The notes under the pieces are model-generated. The model saw nothing but the letters and a program-made list of their open reading frames with translations. It was not told the origin of the DNA and did no database searches. A stretch of DNA of 64,000 bases from assembly GCF_000374645.1 (NCBI RefSeq), contig NZ_KB894804.1, positions 124,001 through 188,000 of the forward strand. The letters are read 5' to 3'. Below are positions 17,100-25,297 of this stretch, piece after piece. The position numbers and the translations under genes were made by a program. Numbering within the stretch: position 1 is the first letter of the stretch; each line of letters begins with the position of its first letter. The DNA is from Arhodomonas aquaeolei DSM 8974 (GTDB taxonomy: Bacteria > Pseudomonadota > Gammaproteobacteria > Nitrococcales > Nitrococcaceae).

Positions 17100-17342
17100 T
17101 TTGACCTCCCGTGTTGTCGTGGTCGGATCCCGGTGCGCCGCCCGCGCACCCTTCAACGGGCTTTGCTGCAGGACGCAAGCCATCCCCGCCTCTCCAATAA
17201 TCCCGTGAAACGGCACTGCCTGTCACGCCCGGTTTTGAAACGCCGATGCCAACGCCTGTCCTGTCGTTTCCAGCACGGCGGCGCGGGGTAGGGAGCCGGC
17301 TTTGCAGTGGTGATTCGGTGTTCGCGTTCGCGGGGGCTGTCG

Positions 17343-17374
17343 TTGCACAATAAGATTTATCTATTATACTTTTT
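17343..17374 (+). promoter_or_regulatory. Promoter with NsrR-like box before the OsmC-like gene
   Basis: TTGCAC (17343-17348), 16 bases and TATACT (17365-17370) form a promoter in a sharply AT-rich patch. The 23-bp element at 17352-17374 covers the spacer and -10. It starts AAGATTTATCT, matching 8 of 11 bases of an NsrR half-site, and agrees at 18 of 23 positions with the element at 20194-20216. A repressor bound here would occlude RNA polymerase. Confidence 0.5.
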
Positions 17375-17490
17375 ATTATTGAGTGCAAGGGCGGCTTCCG
17401 GCGAAGCCGCTGACCCGGAGCGAATCCGGAAGATGTATCCGATCCACGGAGCGGGCGGCAGTCCGGTTCGTGACGGCGAGTGGTGAATCC

Positions 17491-17769
17491 ATGGAAGTGG
17501 CCCGGCTTCTCGTGGCGAGCATGGAATGCGAGCGCGACCGGCTGCGGTATCTGGAGACAGAGCGCGGCGACGATGCGGCGAGGTGTTTCGCCGAACGTAC
17601 GATGGCGTGTTACCGGAGTGCGGTGGTGCGGCGTTCCGCCCCTGCCGGTGAGCCGGCCCATCGCGTTCGCCTGATCGGTGCCTACAGTTATCTGAAACAC
17701 TATCTCCGTGCCCGCCGGCGCGATGCCGGAGCCGGGCAGTCAACACCCGCGAGCCTTTCAGGAGGCACC
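17491..17769 (+). other. Coding-like module in frame with and running into osmC, no stop between
   Basis: From an ATG at 17491 the frame stays open for 93 codons and continues into the OsmC-like gene. The residues MECERDRLRYLETERGDDAA and later HRVRLIGAYSYLKHYLRARR look like a real small helical protein. I recall stand-alone proteins with an RDRLRYLEERDG-type start and an ESY..FKRYL-like end, which suggests homology, but I cannot verify this. Either a 235-residue fusion is made, or this is an upstream gene whose stop was lost while OsmC starts independently at its own RBS. Translation from GTG at 17383 is less likely because it sits too close to the promoter. Confidence 0.4.
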
Positions 17770-18195
17770 ATGAAACGCAATGCAACCGCGGTCTGGCAGG
17801 GCGGACTCAAGGAGGGGAGTGGTACCGTCTCCACGCAGAGCGGCACCGTGGCGGGGGCCGGCTATTCCTTCGGCACCCGTTTCGAGCAGGGCGAGGGGAC
17901 CAATCCCGAGGAGCTCCTGGCGGCCGCCCACGCGGGCTGCTATTCGATGGCCCTGTCGATGGTGCTCGGGCAGGACGGCCTCACGCCGGAACGAATCGAT
18001 ACCACGGCGACGGTGACCATCGAGCCCGACGATAGCGGCTTTACCATCACCACGGTCCACCTGGACGTCCGGGCGCGTATCCCGGGTGCGGACAGGCAGC
18101 GCTTCAGCGCCGCGGCCGAGGCCGCTAAGGCGGGCTGTCCCGTCTCGAAGCTGTTCAACGCGGAGATCACGATGGATGCGCGGCTGCAGGAGTGA
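17770..18195 (+). CDS. osmC: OsmC-like peroxiredoxin / organic hydroperoxide-type protein
   Basis: The 141-residue protein starts MKRNATAVWQGGLKEGSG and has GTNPEELLAAAHAGCYSMAL with the first redox cysteine, then KAGCPVSKLFNAEITMDARL with the second. This is the OsmC arrangement for thiol-dependent reduction of organic hydroperoxides in the cytoplasm. The length is typical. AGGAGG lies 5 bases before this ATG, which favours it over the in-frame upstream extension. An FmdE-like gene follows 47 bases later. The promoter at 17343-17374 carries an NsrR-like box, so nitrosative or oxidative stress control is plausible. Confidence 0.88.
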   Translation: MKRNATAVWQGGLKEGSGTVSTQSGTVAGAGYSFGTRFEQGEGTNPEELLAAAHAGCYSMALSMVLGQDGLTPERIDTTATVTIEPDDSGFTITTVHLDVRARIPGADRQRFSAAAEAAKAGCPVSKLFNAEITMDARLQE

Positions 18196-18242
18196 CGGCG
18201 TTCCGCACCGGAGGCGTGGATGCCGGCTGCCAGGGAGTGACC

Positions 18243-18896
18243 ATGCAATTTCCCGCGTTCTTTGACCGGGTGCCGGTCGTGCGGGTCCGGGATCCGCTGG
18301 CCGGGCTGCTCGGTGCCAGCGAGGACGGCGTTCTCGAATACCGCTACGCGGACGCGGTCCGTCTCGCGGGGCATTCCTGTCCTACCGTGGCCGGTGCCTT
18401 TCTCACCGGCCGCGCGGCCCTGGCGGCGCTGTATCCGGACACGTTGCCGGAGCGCGGCGGGGTCGCCGTGGACATGCCGGCCCGCGCCGACGACGGCACT
18501 ACCGGGGTGGTCGCCCAGGTGCTGACCCTGCTCACCGGTGCCGCAGCGGAGGGCGGCTTCAGGGGGATCGGCGGGCGGTTCGCCCGCAACGGCCTGCTCC
18601 GCTTCGATATGCCCGTCGAGGGGGCCGGCGGGGGCGTGTGCCTCCGGCGCCTCGATAGCGGTGAAGCCGTCGCCGTGCGCTTCGACGCCGGCGTGGTACC
18701 GGCCGACGGACGGCAGAAGGGGCGCCTGATGACCATACTGCAGGGGCGGGCCGATACGACGGAGAACGCCGCCTTCGCCACGGCCTGGCAGGACCGGGTG
18801 CGCCGCATCCTCGTGGACCATGCCGACGATCCGGCGATGGTCAGGGTTACGCGGCTGAGGCCGGACCCCGGCGGGTGGCCGGCACCGGCCGGCTGA
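18243..18896 (+). CDS. FmdE-like domain protein of unknown role
   Basis: The 217-residue protein has a segment AVRLAGHSCPTVAGAFLTG resembling the metal-binding Cys/His region of FmdE (formylmethanofuran dehydrogenase subunit E) family domains, followed by RGGVAVDMPARADDGTTGVV. In bacteria such domains are not tied to methanogenesis and their role is unclear. ATG at 18243 is chosen because GGGAG lies upstream. A GTG at 18192 overlapping the osmC stop is an alternative. It is probably co-transcribed with osmC. A metal- or thiol-related redox function is only inferred. Confidence 0.6.
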   Translation: MQFPAFFDRVPVVRVRDPLAGLLGASEDGVLEYRYADAVRLAGHSCPTVAGAFLTGRAALAALYPDTLPERGGVAVDMPARADDGTTGVVAQVLTLLTGAAAEGGFRGIGGRFARNGLLRFDMPVEGAGGGVCLRRLDSGEAVAVRFDAGVVPADGRQKGRLMTILQGRADTTENAAFATAWQDRVRRILVDHADDPAMVRVTRLRPDPGGWPAPAG

Positions 18897-19061
18897 GTCC
18901 CCGCCGCCGGTCGTGCCCGGCATGCCGGGCGAGGCCCGCATGGTTCGGCGTATCGGTGTCGGCCATGCTCTCCCGCTCACGGCTGACGGGCTCCCGCCGG
19001 TTACCCCCGTGTCCGGCGTTCGCCCTTCCCCGGGCCGTAACGCGATCCCCCGGCCGGGGCG

Positions 19062-20180
19062 TCATCCCCGGCCGGTGGGTCCTTCGCCGCCGACGCGCCG
19101 GTGCACGAGTCGCCGCAACCGCGCCATCACGTCGAGGTTGTTCGCCTCCATGCGCTCCATGGCGGTAACGGCGGCCTCGATGTCACCGCGCCAGTACGCG
19201 GCGACCGCCGCCCCGGCCTGGACGTGCACCTCGCGGTGGGGTGCTTCGATCGCCCCGAAGTCCGGATCGTCACCGAACAGGGCGCGTCCCTCGCCGGCGT
19301 AGTACCACTGGCCGAGCGGGCATTGTGTCTCGTCCGGCAGATCGTCCGCCCCCTGCCCGGACGCGCCGCCGAGGACCTGGTAGACGGTGAGCTTGATCTC
19401 CAGCTCTTCAAGGTTGGCCAGTTCCACCTCCGCGAGCAGCCCGGCCCAGCCGAGGGTCGTGCTGGTGCCCCGGGCCAGTTCCAGCAGGTGGGCCAGGCGG
19501 TCGCGTACCTGCTGCGCCTCGTCGCTGAGCGCGGCGACCTGTTCCGCGTTGTCGCGGGTCACGGTCGTGGTCGTCGTCACCCGATCCTGAACCCGCGCCA
19601 CGGCGGTGCCGATCTGTTCGGTCGCCTCGCCGGCCCGCGAGGCCAGGTTGCGTACCTCCTCGGCGACCACGCTGAAACCCCGGCCGTGGGCGCCCGCACG
19701 GGCGGCCTCGATGCTCGCGTTGAGTGCCAGCAGGTTGGTCTGGCGGGAGACGCCGTCAACGATATCGACGAGCTCCCGGATCGCGCCGGCCTCGCGGTCG
19801 AGGGTCTCCACGTGCTCCGAGGTCTGGCCGATCGTTTCGCTGACGTGGGTGAGACGGGCGACCAGGTCCGCGACCGCCGTGCCGCTGGTGGTCGATTCGC
19901 CGGCGGTGGTCTCCGCGTCCTCACGCCGGCTGTTCAGCATGGCGGAGAGCTGCTGGAACGAGCCGCGCAGGGCGCCGAGGGACTGGCCGAACTGGTCGAA
20001 TCCGCGTACGACCCGGCCGCGTAGCTGCAGTGCGTCGTCGAGCTCGCGGCAACGCCGCAGGGCCGTGTCCCGCTCCTGTTCGAGCGCGGCGATCCGCTGG
20101 TGCAGCGTATCGTCCTCGTCCTCGTGGACAGGGGGCGGTGTTTCCGGCCGGTTCCGCCGGCGTCTGATTGCCTGCAGCAT
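19062..20180 (-). CDS. Soluble methyl-accepting-type receptor with C-terminal CZB-like domain
   Basis: The 372-residue protein has no membrane segment. A coiled-coil (25-60) leads to a short MCP signalling domain (about 100-210) with the hairpin [20 protein letters not shown] and [13 protein letters not shown], then a CZB-type domain (255-345) with [12 protein letters not shown] and APHREVH. CZB domains bind zinc through three His and one Cys, and some respond to HOCl or other oxidants. Here the first canonical His position appears as NLEELEIK, so one ligand seems missing. The gene is divergent from a P450 and lies 13 bases behind an NsrR-like box. It could tune chemotaxis or a diguanylate cyclase. 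Confidence 0.85.
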   Translation of the reverse strand: MLQAIRRRRNRPETPPPVHEDEDDTLHQRIAALEQERDTALRRCRELDDALQLRGRVVRGFDQFGQSLGALRGSFQQLSAMLNSRREDAETTAGESTTSGTAVADLVARLTHVSETIGQTSEHVETLDREAGAIRELVDIVDGVSRQTNLLALNASIEAARAGAHGRGFSVVAEEVRNLASRAGEATEQIGTAVARVQDRVTTTTTVTRDNAEQVAALSDEAQQVRDRLAHLLELARGTSTTLGWAGLLAEVELANLEELEIKLTVYQVLGGASGQGADDLPDETQCPLGQWYYAGEGRALFGDDPDFGAIEAPHREVHVQAGAAVAAYWRGDIEAAVTAMERMEANNLDVMARLRRLVHRRVGGEGPTGRG

Positions 20181-20193
20181 GTCGTCGCCTTAG

Positions 20194-20240
20194 AATAAGT
20201 ATTTTATATGAATCTTATAGCGGCCGGGAGAAAGTTTCAA
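20194..20240 (-). promoter_or_regulatory. NsrR-like box and promoter before the CZB receptor gene
   Basis: On the minus strand, TTGAAA (20240-20235), 17 bases and TAAGAT (20217-20212) form a promoter. The -10 overlaps a 23-bp element at 20194-20216 whose half-sites match the NsrR consensus at 9 of 11 and 8 of 11 bases. It is the sister of the element at 17352-17374. The rest of 20181-20487 is GC-rich and shows no gene. Confidence 0.5.
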
Positions 20241-20487
20241 TGGCAAACGAGGTGTGTCCGGCCGTCCGGGACGGTCCTCCGTTGACCGGCCGCTCCTGGC
20301 GGCCGACATCACGTCGTATGCCAGCTAAACGTCGGTGCCGATAGCAGCCGACCTGCGCGGGACTGACGCGTAGGCGAGCCGCGGTGCCGGCCTGTGTTTG
20401 TGTTAACGCCCCGGTGTCGGCAATGGGGTGGGAAGCCGCCCGGATAACCCAAAGGCACCGGGCGGCGATAGGTTCAAGGGAGCTGTA

Positions 20488-21639
20488 ATGAGTGAATGCT
20501 GCGAGCAGGACTGGGATCCCACGGTCCCGGATGCGTCCCGGGGTCCCGTCGGGCGCTACGACGACATGCGCGAGCGCTGTCCCGTGGCGTTCAGCGACTT
20601 CGCCGGCTGGAGTGTCCTCCGCCACGAGGACGTCGAGCGTGTCCTCCACGATACCGAGACGTTCAGCAATCGCGTCTCGCGGCACCTGTCGGTACCGAAC
20701 GGTATGGACCCGCCGGAGCACACGGCCTACAGGCGGGTCGTCGAGCGGCTCCTCTCCCCCGGCCGGGTCGCGGCGTTCGAGGCGCGGTGTGCCGCGGTGG
20801 CCCGCTCGTGTATCGGGGCGGTGCCGGCGCATGGCGCCGTGGAGATCATGGCCGCTGTCGCCGGGCCCTTCGCCGCGCGCGCCCAGTGCGCCTTTCTCGG
20901 CTGGCCGGACTCCATGGCCCCGTCGCTGCTGCGATGGACCGCCCGCAATCATGCCGCAACCCTCGCGCGCGACCGTATCGCCATGGCCGGGATCGCCGAA
21001 GAGTTCGAGGACTACGTCGATGACATGATCGGCCGGCGGCGCCGCGGAGAAATCCCGGGGGACGATGTGACCGGTGAGCTCATGGCCGGGCGCGTCGCCG
21101 GCCGGCCGCTTGGACGCGATGAGCTGGTGAGCGTGCTGCGCAACTGGACGATGGGCGAGGTGGGCACGCTATCCGCCGCCGTGGGTATTCTCGTCCACCA
21201 CCTGGCGGCGGACGAGGCGCTGCAGGCACTGCTGCGGCGTGATCGCACTTTGGTATCGGCGGCGGTCGAGGAGATCCTGCGCGCGGATGGCCCGCTGGTG
21301 TCCAACCGGCGCCGCACCACCCGCGAGGTCACGCTGGGCGGCCGGACCATCCCCGCCGGGGCTACCGTGTCGATCAACTGGATCGCGGCGAATCGCGACG
21401 AGGCGGCGTTCGATCAGGCCCACCGGATCGATCTCACCCGCCGTCAGGACCGGAACCTGCTCTACGGTGACGGCATCCATGTCTGCCCGGGGGCGGCGCT
21501 CGCGAGGATGGAACTCCGCGTCATGCTGGAGGCATTGCTGGACGGCACGGCCTGGCTTCGCCCCGATCCGCAGCGTCTGCCCGAACGGGCCGGATTCCCC
21601 GCGGCGGGTTTCGCCACGCTGCCCGTGGCCGTGGAGTGA
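20488..21639 (+). CDS. Cytochrome P450 (class I bacterial type)
   Basis: The 383-residue protein has the K-helix ExxR (EILR, 262-265) and the heme-cysteine loop YGDGIHVCPGAALARMEL with Cys333. Early PPEHTAYRRVVERLLSP is the usual bacterial C-helix region. The I-helix reads MGEVGTLSAAVG (about 222-233), so the usual acid-alcohol pair is shifted, with Thr227 kept. Most P450s insert oxygen using ferredoxin electrons, but none is encoded nearby. Its stop overlaps the start of NnrS, a nitric-oxide-response membrane protein, so a role in NO or N-oxide chemistry deserves thought. The start ATG has GGGAG upstream. Confidence 0.92.
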   Translation: MSECCEQDWDPTVPDASRGPVGRYDDMRERCPVAFSDFAGWSVLRHEDVERVLHDTETFSNRVSRHLSVPNGMDPPEHTAYRRVVERLLSPGRVAAFEARCAAVARSCIGAVPAHGAVEIMAAVAGPFAARAQCAFLGWPDSMAPSLLRWTARNHAATLARDRIAMAGIAEEFEDYVDDMIGRRRRGEIPGDDVTGELMAGRVAGRPLGRDELVSVLRNWTMGEVGTLSAAVGILVHHLAADEALQALLRRDRTLVSAAVEEILRADGPLVSNRRRTTREVTLGGRTIPAGATVSINWIAANRDEAAFDQAHRIDLTRRQDRNLLYGDGIHVCPGAALARMELRVMLEALLDGTAWLRPDPQRLPERAGFPAAGFATLPVAVE

Positions 21640-22775
21640 GCGTGGGAGGCCGAGGCGGCCCGTCCGGGCGGCGCGTTGCGGCGCAGGCGCTGTTCTTTCC
21701 CCTGGCCGCCGCCCATGCCCTGCTCGTCGTGCCGCTGTCCGTGCATGCGCTGACCGGCGGCGCCGCCCTGCTGCCGGGGCTCGCCACGAGCACGGGCCAT
21801 GCCCACGAAATGCTGTTCGGCTTCGCCCTCGCCGTCGTTGCCGGCTTCACCATCAACCGTATCCGGCGGCCGGTGCTCGCCGCGCTACTGACGTTCTGGC
21901 TGGCGGGGCGTCTCGCCTTCCTGGCTGCACCCGGGGGTACGGTGGCGCTGCTCGCCAACGGACTGTTCGCCTCGGCCGTGGTCGTGCTCGCGGCACCGCC
22001 GTTCATGCGGGCGGCGAAGAAATGGCGGAACCGCGCAACCGGGCCGCTTCTGATCGCCATCGCCCTGGCCGCGGTGCTGACGCAGGTGAGCGATGTCGCA
22101 GAACTGTCCGGTCCCGAGCACGGTGTCCTGAGAGAGGCGGTGGTGCTGCTCGCCGTACTCATGCTCTTCATGGGAGGGCGCCTGATCGCGCCCGCGGCGG
22201 CCGGACACCTGCGCCTGCAGGGGGTCGTGCTGTCGGCCCGGGTACAGCCCCGGCTGGAGGGGGCGTTGCTGCTGCTCGGGGGCGTCGCCGTGCTGCTCCG
22301 GGCGGTTCCCGCTGGCCACCTGGTCGCCGGCAGCGCCCTGCTGCTGGCGGCCGCGGCCGCCGCGCTGCGGCTCGTACGCTGGCGGCTGTGGCGCTGCCTC
22401 GACCGGCACGACCTGTTCCTGCTCGGCGCCGGGTATGCCTGGCTGGCGCTCGGCCTGGCGCTGCTCGGGGCGGCCTGGGTGGCCGGCAGCCCGATGCCGA
22501 CGACCGCGCTGCACGCGTTGACCGTGGGGGCGCTGGGGACGCTCACGATCACGGTCATGGCGAGGACGCGCCGGATCGCCACGAAGCGCCAGACCGCGTT
22601 CATGCCCGATATCGTGCTCGCGGTGCTGCTGGTCGGTGTCGCCGCGGCCCTGAGGCTGACGCTACCGGGGTGGTGGATGGCCGCCTCGCTGCTGTGGTCG
22701 CTCGCCTACACCATTGCGCTGGTGCATCTGCTGCGCCTGAACGGGCCCGCGCCCGGCGCCCGGCAGTCGGGTTGA
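21636..22775 (+). CDS. nnrS: NnrS-family heme/copper membrane protein
   Basis: The 379-residue protein has about 12 membrane segments with the family signatures HAHEMLFGFALAVVAGF near residue 50 and HALTVGALGTLTITVMART near 290. The conserved histidines there are thought to bind heme and copper. NnrS proteins protect against nitrosative stress and are usually under NsrR, NnrR or DNR control. The GTG start at 21636 overlaps the P450 stop (GTGA), giving strong translational coupling. A GTG at 21642 is an alternative. The tight pairing with a P450 is unusual to me. Confidence 0.9.
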   Translation: MSVGGRGGPSGRRVAAQALFFPLAAAHALLVVPLSVHALTGGAALLPGLATSTGHAHEMLFGFALAVVAGFTINRIRRPVLAALLTFWLAGRLAFLAAPGGTVALLANGLFASAVVVLAAPPFMRAAKKWRNRATGPLLIAIALAAVLTQVSDVAELSGPEHGVLREAVVLLAVLMLFMGGRLIAPAAAGHLRLQGVVLSARVQPRLEGALLLLGGVAVLLRAVPAGHLVAGSALLLAAAAAALRLVRWRLWRCLDRHDLFLLGAGYAWLALGLALLGAAWVAGSPMPTTALHALTVGALGTLTITVMARTRRIATKRQTAFMPDIVLAVLLVGVAAALRLTLPGWWMAASLLWSLAYTIALVHLLRLNGPAPGARQSG

Positions 22776-22924
22776 ACCACCCGCCCCCCGTTCGGCTTTT
22801 GCCGATTCCCGTACAAGCGCGCGTTTGCAGCGGGTTGAATGTAGTGGCCGGCGTGCCGGGAGACCCTGAAGCGTCCGGACAAGCCCCCGGCCCTCCCCAC
22901 GCCAATCCCCCCTTTATTCCGCGT

Positions 22925-22938
22925 ATTGACCGTCGTCA
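22925..22938. promoter_or_regulatory. TTGAC-N4-GTCAA palindrome before the E1 operon
   Basis: A 5-bp perfect dyad lies 86 bases before the E1 alpha start in the 248-base gap that must hold this operon's promoter. TTGACC could also serve as a -35 element, but no convincing -10 follows at 17 bases. The regulator is unknown. Confidence 0.3.
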
Positions 22939-23023
22939 ACCCCGGTGTGCTGAATCCGGCGCTATTCTGAAATCCGGTCAACCGCAGAAACGCCCGGATA
23001 TCGCCCCGGCCGGAGGAGTGGCA

Positions 23024-24010
23024 ATGGAACCGAGCAAGGACCAGCTGCTGTGGATGTACGCCGCCATGGCAAAGGCGCGCCATTACGAGGACACGATGGC
23101 CAGGGCCTACATGGAGGGAAAGACCCCGAAGTTCGACATCGGTGCCGGGCTGGTGCCCGGCGAGATGCACCTGGCCGCCGGCCAGGAGCCTTGCGCCGCC
23201 GGCGTGTGCGTGCACCTGCGTGCCGGCGACACGGTGACGGCGACCCACCGCCCCCACCACGTGGCCATCGCCAAGGGCGTGGACCTCAACCGGATGACCG
23301 CCGAGATCTACGGCCGGCGAGACGGCCTGGCGGGCGGGCGCGGCGGGCACATGCACCTGTTCGATCCGGCCGTGAACTTCGCCTGCAGCGGCATCATCGG
23401 CGAGAGCGCCGGTCCCGCCACCGGCGCGGCCCTGGCCGCCAGGCTGCAGGGTAGCGACGCGGTCGCGGTGGCCTACCTGGGCGACGGCGCTGCCAACCAG
23501 GGCGCCTTCCACGAGGCGCTCAACCTGGCGTCGCTGTGGCGCCTGCCGGTCGTGTTCGTCATCGAGGACAACGCCTGGGGGATCTCGGTGCCGAAGAGCC
23601 GGTCCACCGCGGTGCCGGACAACAGCGTGCGCGCCCGGGGCTACGACATGCCCGGCGTGCACGTGGCCGACAACGACACGCTGGCCGTGTTCGATGCCGC
23701 CGGCGAGGCCGTGGCACGGGCACGCCGGGGCGAGGGTCCGACCCTGATCGAGGTCCAGACCTACCGCTACTACGGCCATTTCCAGGGCGACCCGGAGGTC
23801 TACCGGCCGAAGGACGAGGTGGCGCGGCTCAAGGCCCGGGACCCCATCGATCGGCTGCGCGGGCACATGCTCGACAACGCCGGCGTCACCGAGGCCGAGG
23901 CGGACGAGGCGCTGACCCGGGTCCGGGCCGAGGTAGACGCGGCGTTCGAGTTCGCGCGCCAGAGCGGGGAGCCGGCGCCCGAGGACGCGCTGGAGCACGT
24001 GTTCGCGTAA
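23024..24010 (+). CDS. Thiamine-diphosphate-dependent dehydrogenase E1 alpha subunit (acetoin/pyruvate type)
   Basis: The 328-residue protein contains the ThDP motif GDGAANQGAFHEALNLASLW (starting at residue 153) ending at EDNAWG (181-186), plus HRPHHVAIAKGVD and GGRGGHMHLF. It resembles AcoA and branched-chain or pyruvate E1 alpha subunits. It would decarboxylate a 2-oxo acid or cleave a ketone such as acetoin, passing the acyl unit to lipoyl-lysine. CGGAGGAG lies just before this ATG, so the very long upstream frame running through the P450 is rejected. It is followed 18 bases later by E1 beta. Confidence 0.9.
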   Translation: MEPSKDQLLWMYAAMAKARHYEDTMARAYMEGKTPKFDIGAGLVPGEMHLAAGQEPCAAGVCVHLRAGDTVTATHRPHHVAIAKGVDLNRMTAEIYGRRDGLAGGRGGHMHLFDPAVNFACSGIIGESAGPATGAALAARLQGSDAVAVAYLGDGAANQGAFHEALNLASLWRLPVVFVIEDNAWGISVPKSRSTAVPDNSVRARGYDMPGVHVADNDTLAVFDAAGEAVARARRGEGPTLIEVQTYRYYGHFQGDPEVYRPKDEVARLKARDPIDRLRGHMLDNAGVTEAEADEALTRVRAEVDAAFEFARQSGEPAPEDALEHVFA

Positions 24011-24028
24011 CCCGAGGAGGTGGGTCAG

Positions 24029-25051
24029 ATGTCCAGGAATCGAGTACTGACAGGTTCGCGCGCGATGGTGGAAGCGATCGCGCAGGAGATGCGCGTCGAC
24101 CCCACGGTCTTCGTCATGGGCGAGGACGTGGGGCCTTACGGGGGGATATTCAGTTCCACCACGGGGCTGCTCGACGAGTTCGGCGAGGAACGGGTGCGCG
24201 ACACCCCGATCTCGGAGACGGCCTTCATCGGGGCGGGCGTGGGCGCGGCCATGGCCGGCATGCGCCCCATCGTCGAGCTCATGTTCGTCGACTTCTTCGG
24301 CGTCTGCATGGACGCCATCTACAACCTGGCGGCCAAGAACACCTATTTCTCAGGCGGCAACAGCAAGGTGCCGATGGTGCTGATGACCGCGACCGGAGGC
24401 GGCTACAGCGACGCCGGCCAGCACTCGCAGACGCTGCACGCCACGTTCGCCCATCTGCCGGGGATGAAGGTGGTGGCACCGTCGAACGCCTACGACGCCA
24501 AGGGACTGATGACCTCGGCGATCCGCGATGACGCTCCGGTGCTCTACATGTTCCACAAGGGGCTGCAGGGCCTGGCCTGGATGGCCGCGCCGGAAGGGGC
24601 GTCCACCGAGGTGCCCGAGGATCCCTACGCCATCCCCTTCGGCGAGGCCAGGGTGGTGCGCGAGGGGGGCGACGTCACCATCGTCGCGATCAGCATGACG
24701 GTGCACCACGCACTCGCCGCCGCCGAGGCACTGGCGAAGGACGGCGTCGACGCGGAGGTCATCGACCTGCGCAGCCTGGTGCCCCTGGACCGGGAGGCGG
24801 TACTGGCGTCGGTGCGCAAGACCGGGCGCCTGGTGGTGGCCGACGAGGACTACCGCAGCTTCGGCCTGACCGCCGAGATCATCGCCTCGGTGGCGGAGAC
24901 CGACCCGGGCCTGCTCAAGAGCGCGCCCCGCCGCGTGGCCTGCCCGGATATCCCCATCCCCTACAGCCGGCCGATGGAACGGTTCGCGCTGCCCGACGCC
25001 GAAAAGATCCGGGCTGCCGTGCAGCAGACCCTGAACCGGGCGGTGGCCTGA
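24029..25051 (+). CDS. E1 beta subunit of the same dehydrogenase
   Basis: The 340-residue protein has the E1 beta landmarks VFVMGEDVGPYGGIFSSTTG, RVRDTPISETAFIGAGVGAA, and the C-terminal transketolase domain (EVIDLRSLVPLDREAVLASV). It pairs with E1 alpha to bind thiamine diphosphate at the subunit interface. ATG at 24029 is preferred over GTG at 24020 because CGAGGAGG ends 8 bases before it. It is followed after 3 bases by a tiny lipoyl-domain gene. AcoB and PdhB are close relatives; the true substrate is not visible. Confidence 0.9.
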   Translation: MSRNRVLTGSRAMVEAIAQEMRVDPTVFVMGEDVGPYGGIFSSTTGLLDEFGEERVRDTPISETAFIGAGVGAAMAGMRPIVELMFVDFFGVCMDAIYNLAAKNTYFSGGNSKVPMVLMTATGGGYSDAGQHSQTLHATFAHLPGMKVVAPSNAYDAKGLMTSAIRDDAPVLYMFHKGLQGLAWMAAPEGASTEVPEDPYAIPFGEARVVREGGDVTIVAISMTVHHALAAAEALAKDGVDAEVIDLRSLVPLDREAVLASVRKTGRLVVADEDYRSFGLTAEIIASVAETDPGLLKSAPRRVACPDIPIPYSRPMERFALPDAEKIRAAVQQTLNRAVA

Positions 25052-25054
25052 ACG

Positions 25055-25297
25055 ATGGCGGACGTACGCATACCGGAGGGGCTCTGGGACGCCGACATAA
25101 CGCCGGAGGGGGTGGTGGCCAACTGGCTCTACCGGGACGGCAGCGAGGTCGACGCCGGTGAGACGGTCGCGGAGATCATGGTGGAGAAGGCCACCATGGA
25201 GATCACCGCGCCGGCGGCCGGGCGGCTGGCGATCACGGTGGCGAAGGACGGTGTGGTCCGTCCGGGCACGGTGATCGGCCGCATCGATGAGCAGTGA
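25055..25297 (+). CDS. Stand-alone lipoyl-domain carrier protein
   Basis: The 80-residue protein is a complete lipoyl domain with nothing else. The hairpin is VEKATMEI, with the lipoylated Lys at residue 45, and the symmetric strands GETVAEI and TVIGRI follow the family pattern. In standard complexes this domain is the N-terminus of E2. Here the gene ends after the domain and no linker or acyltransferase core follows. It starts 3 bases after E1 beta and overlaps the lipoate-ligase-like gene by 11 bases. It would be the free acyl or electron carrier for the E1 pair. A biotin domain is less likely because the biotin motif AMKM is absent. Confidence 0.88.
   Translation: MADVRIPEGLWDADITPEGVVANWLYRDGSEVDAGETVAEIMVEKATMEITAPAAGRLAITVAKDGVVRPGTVIGRIDEQ

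Noticed and set aside
20215-20952. Minus-strand frame of 245 codons upstream of the CZB receptor
   Set aside because: It overlaps the P450 start antisense, has no domain and ends inside the promoter region.
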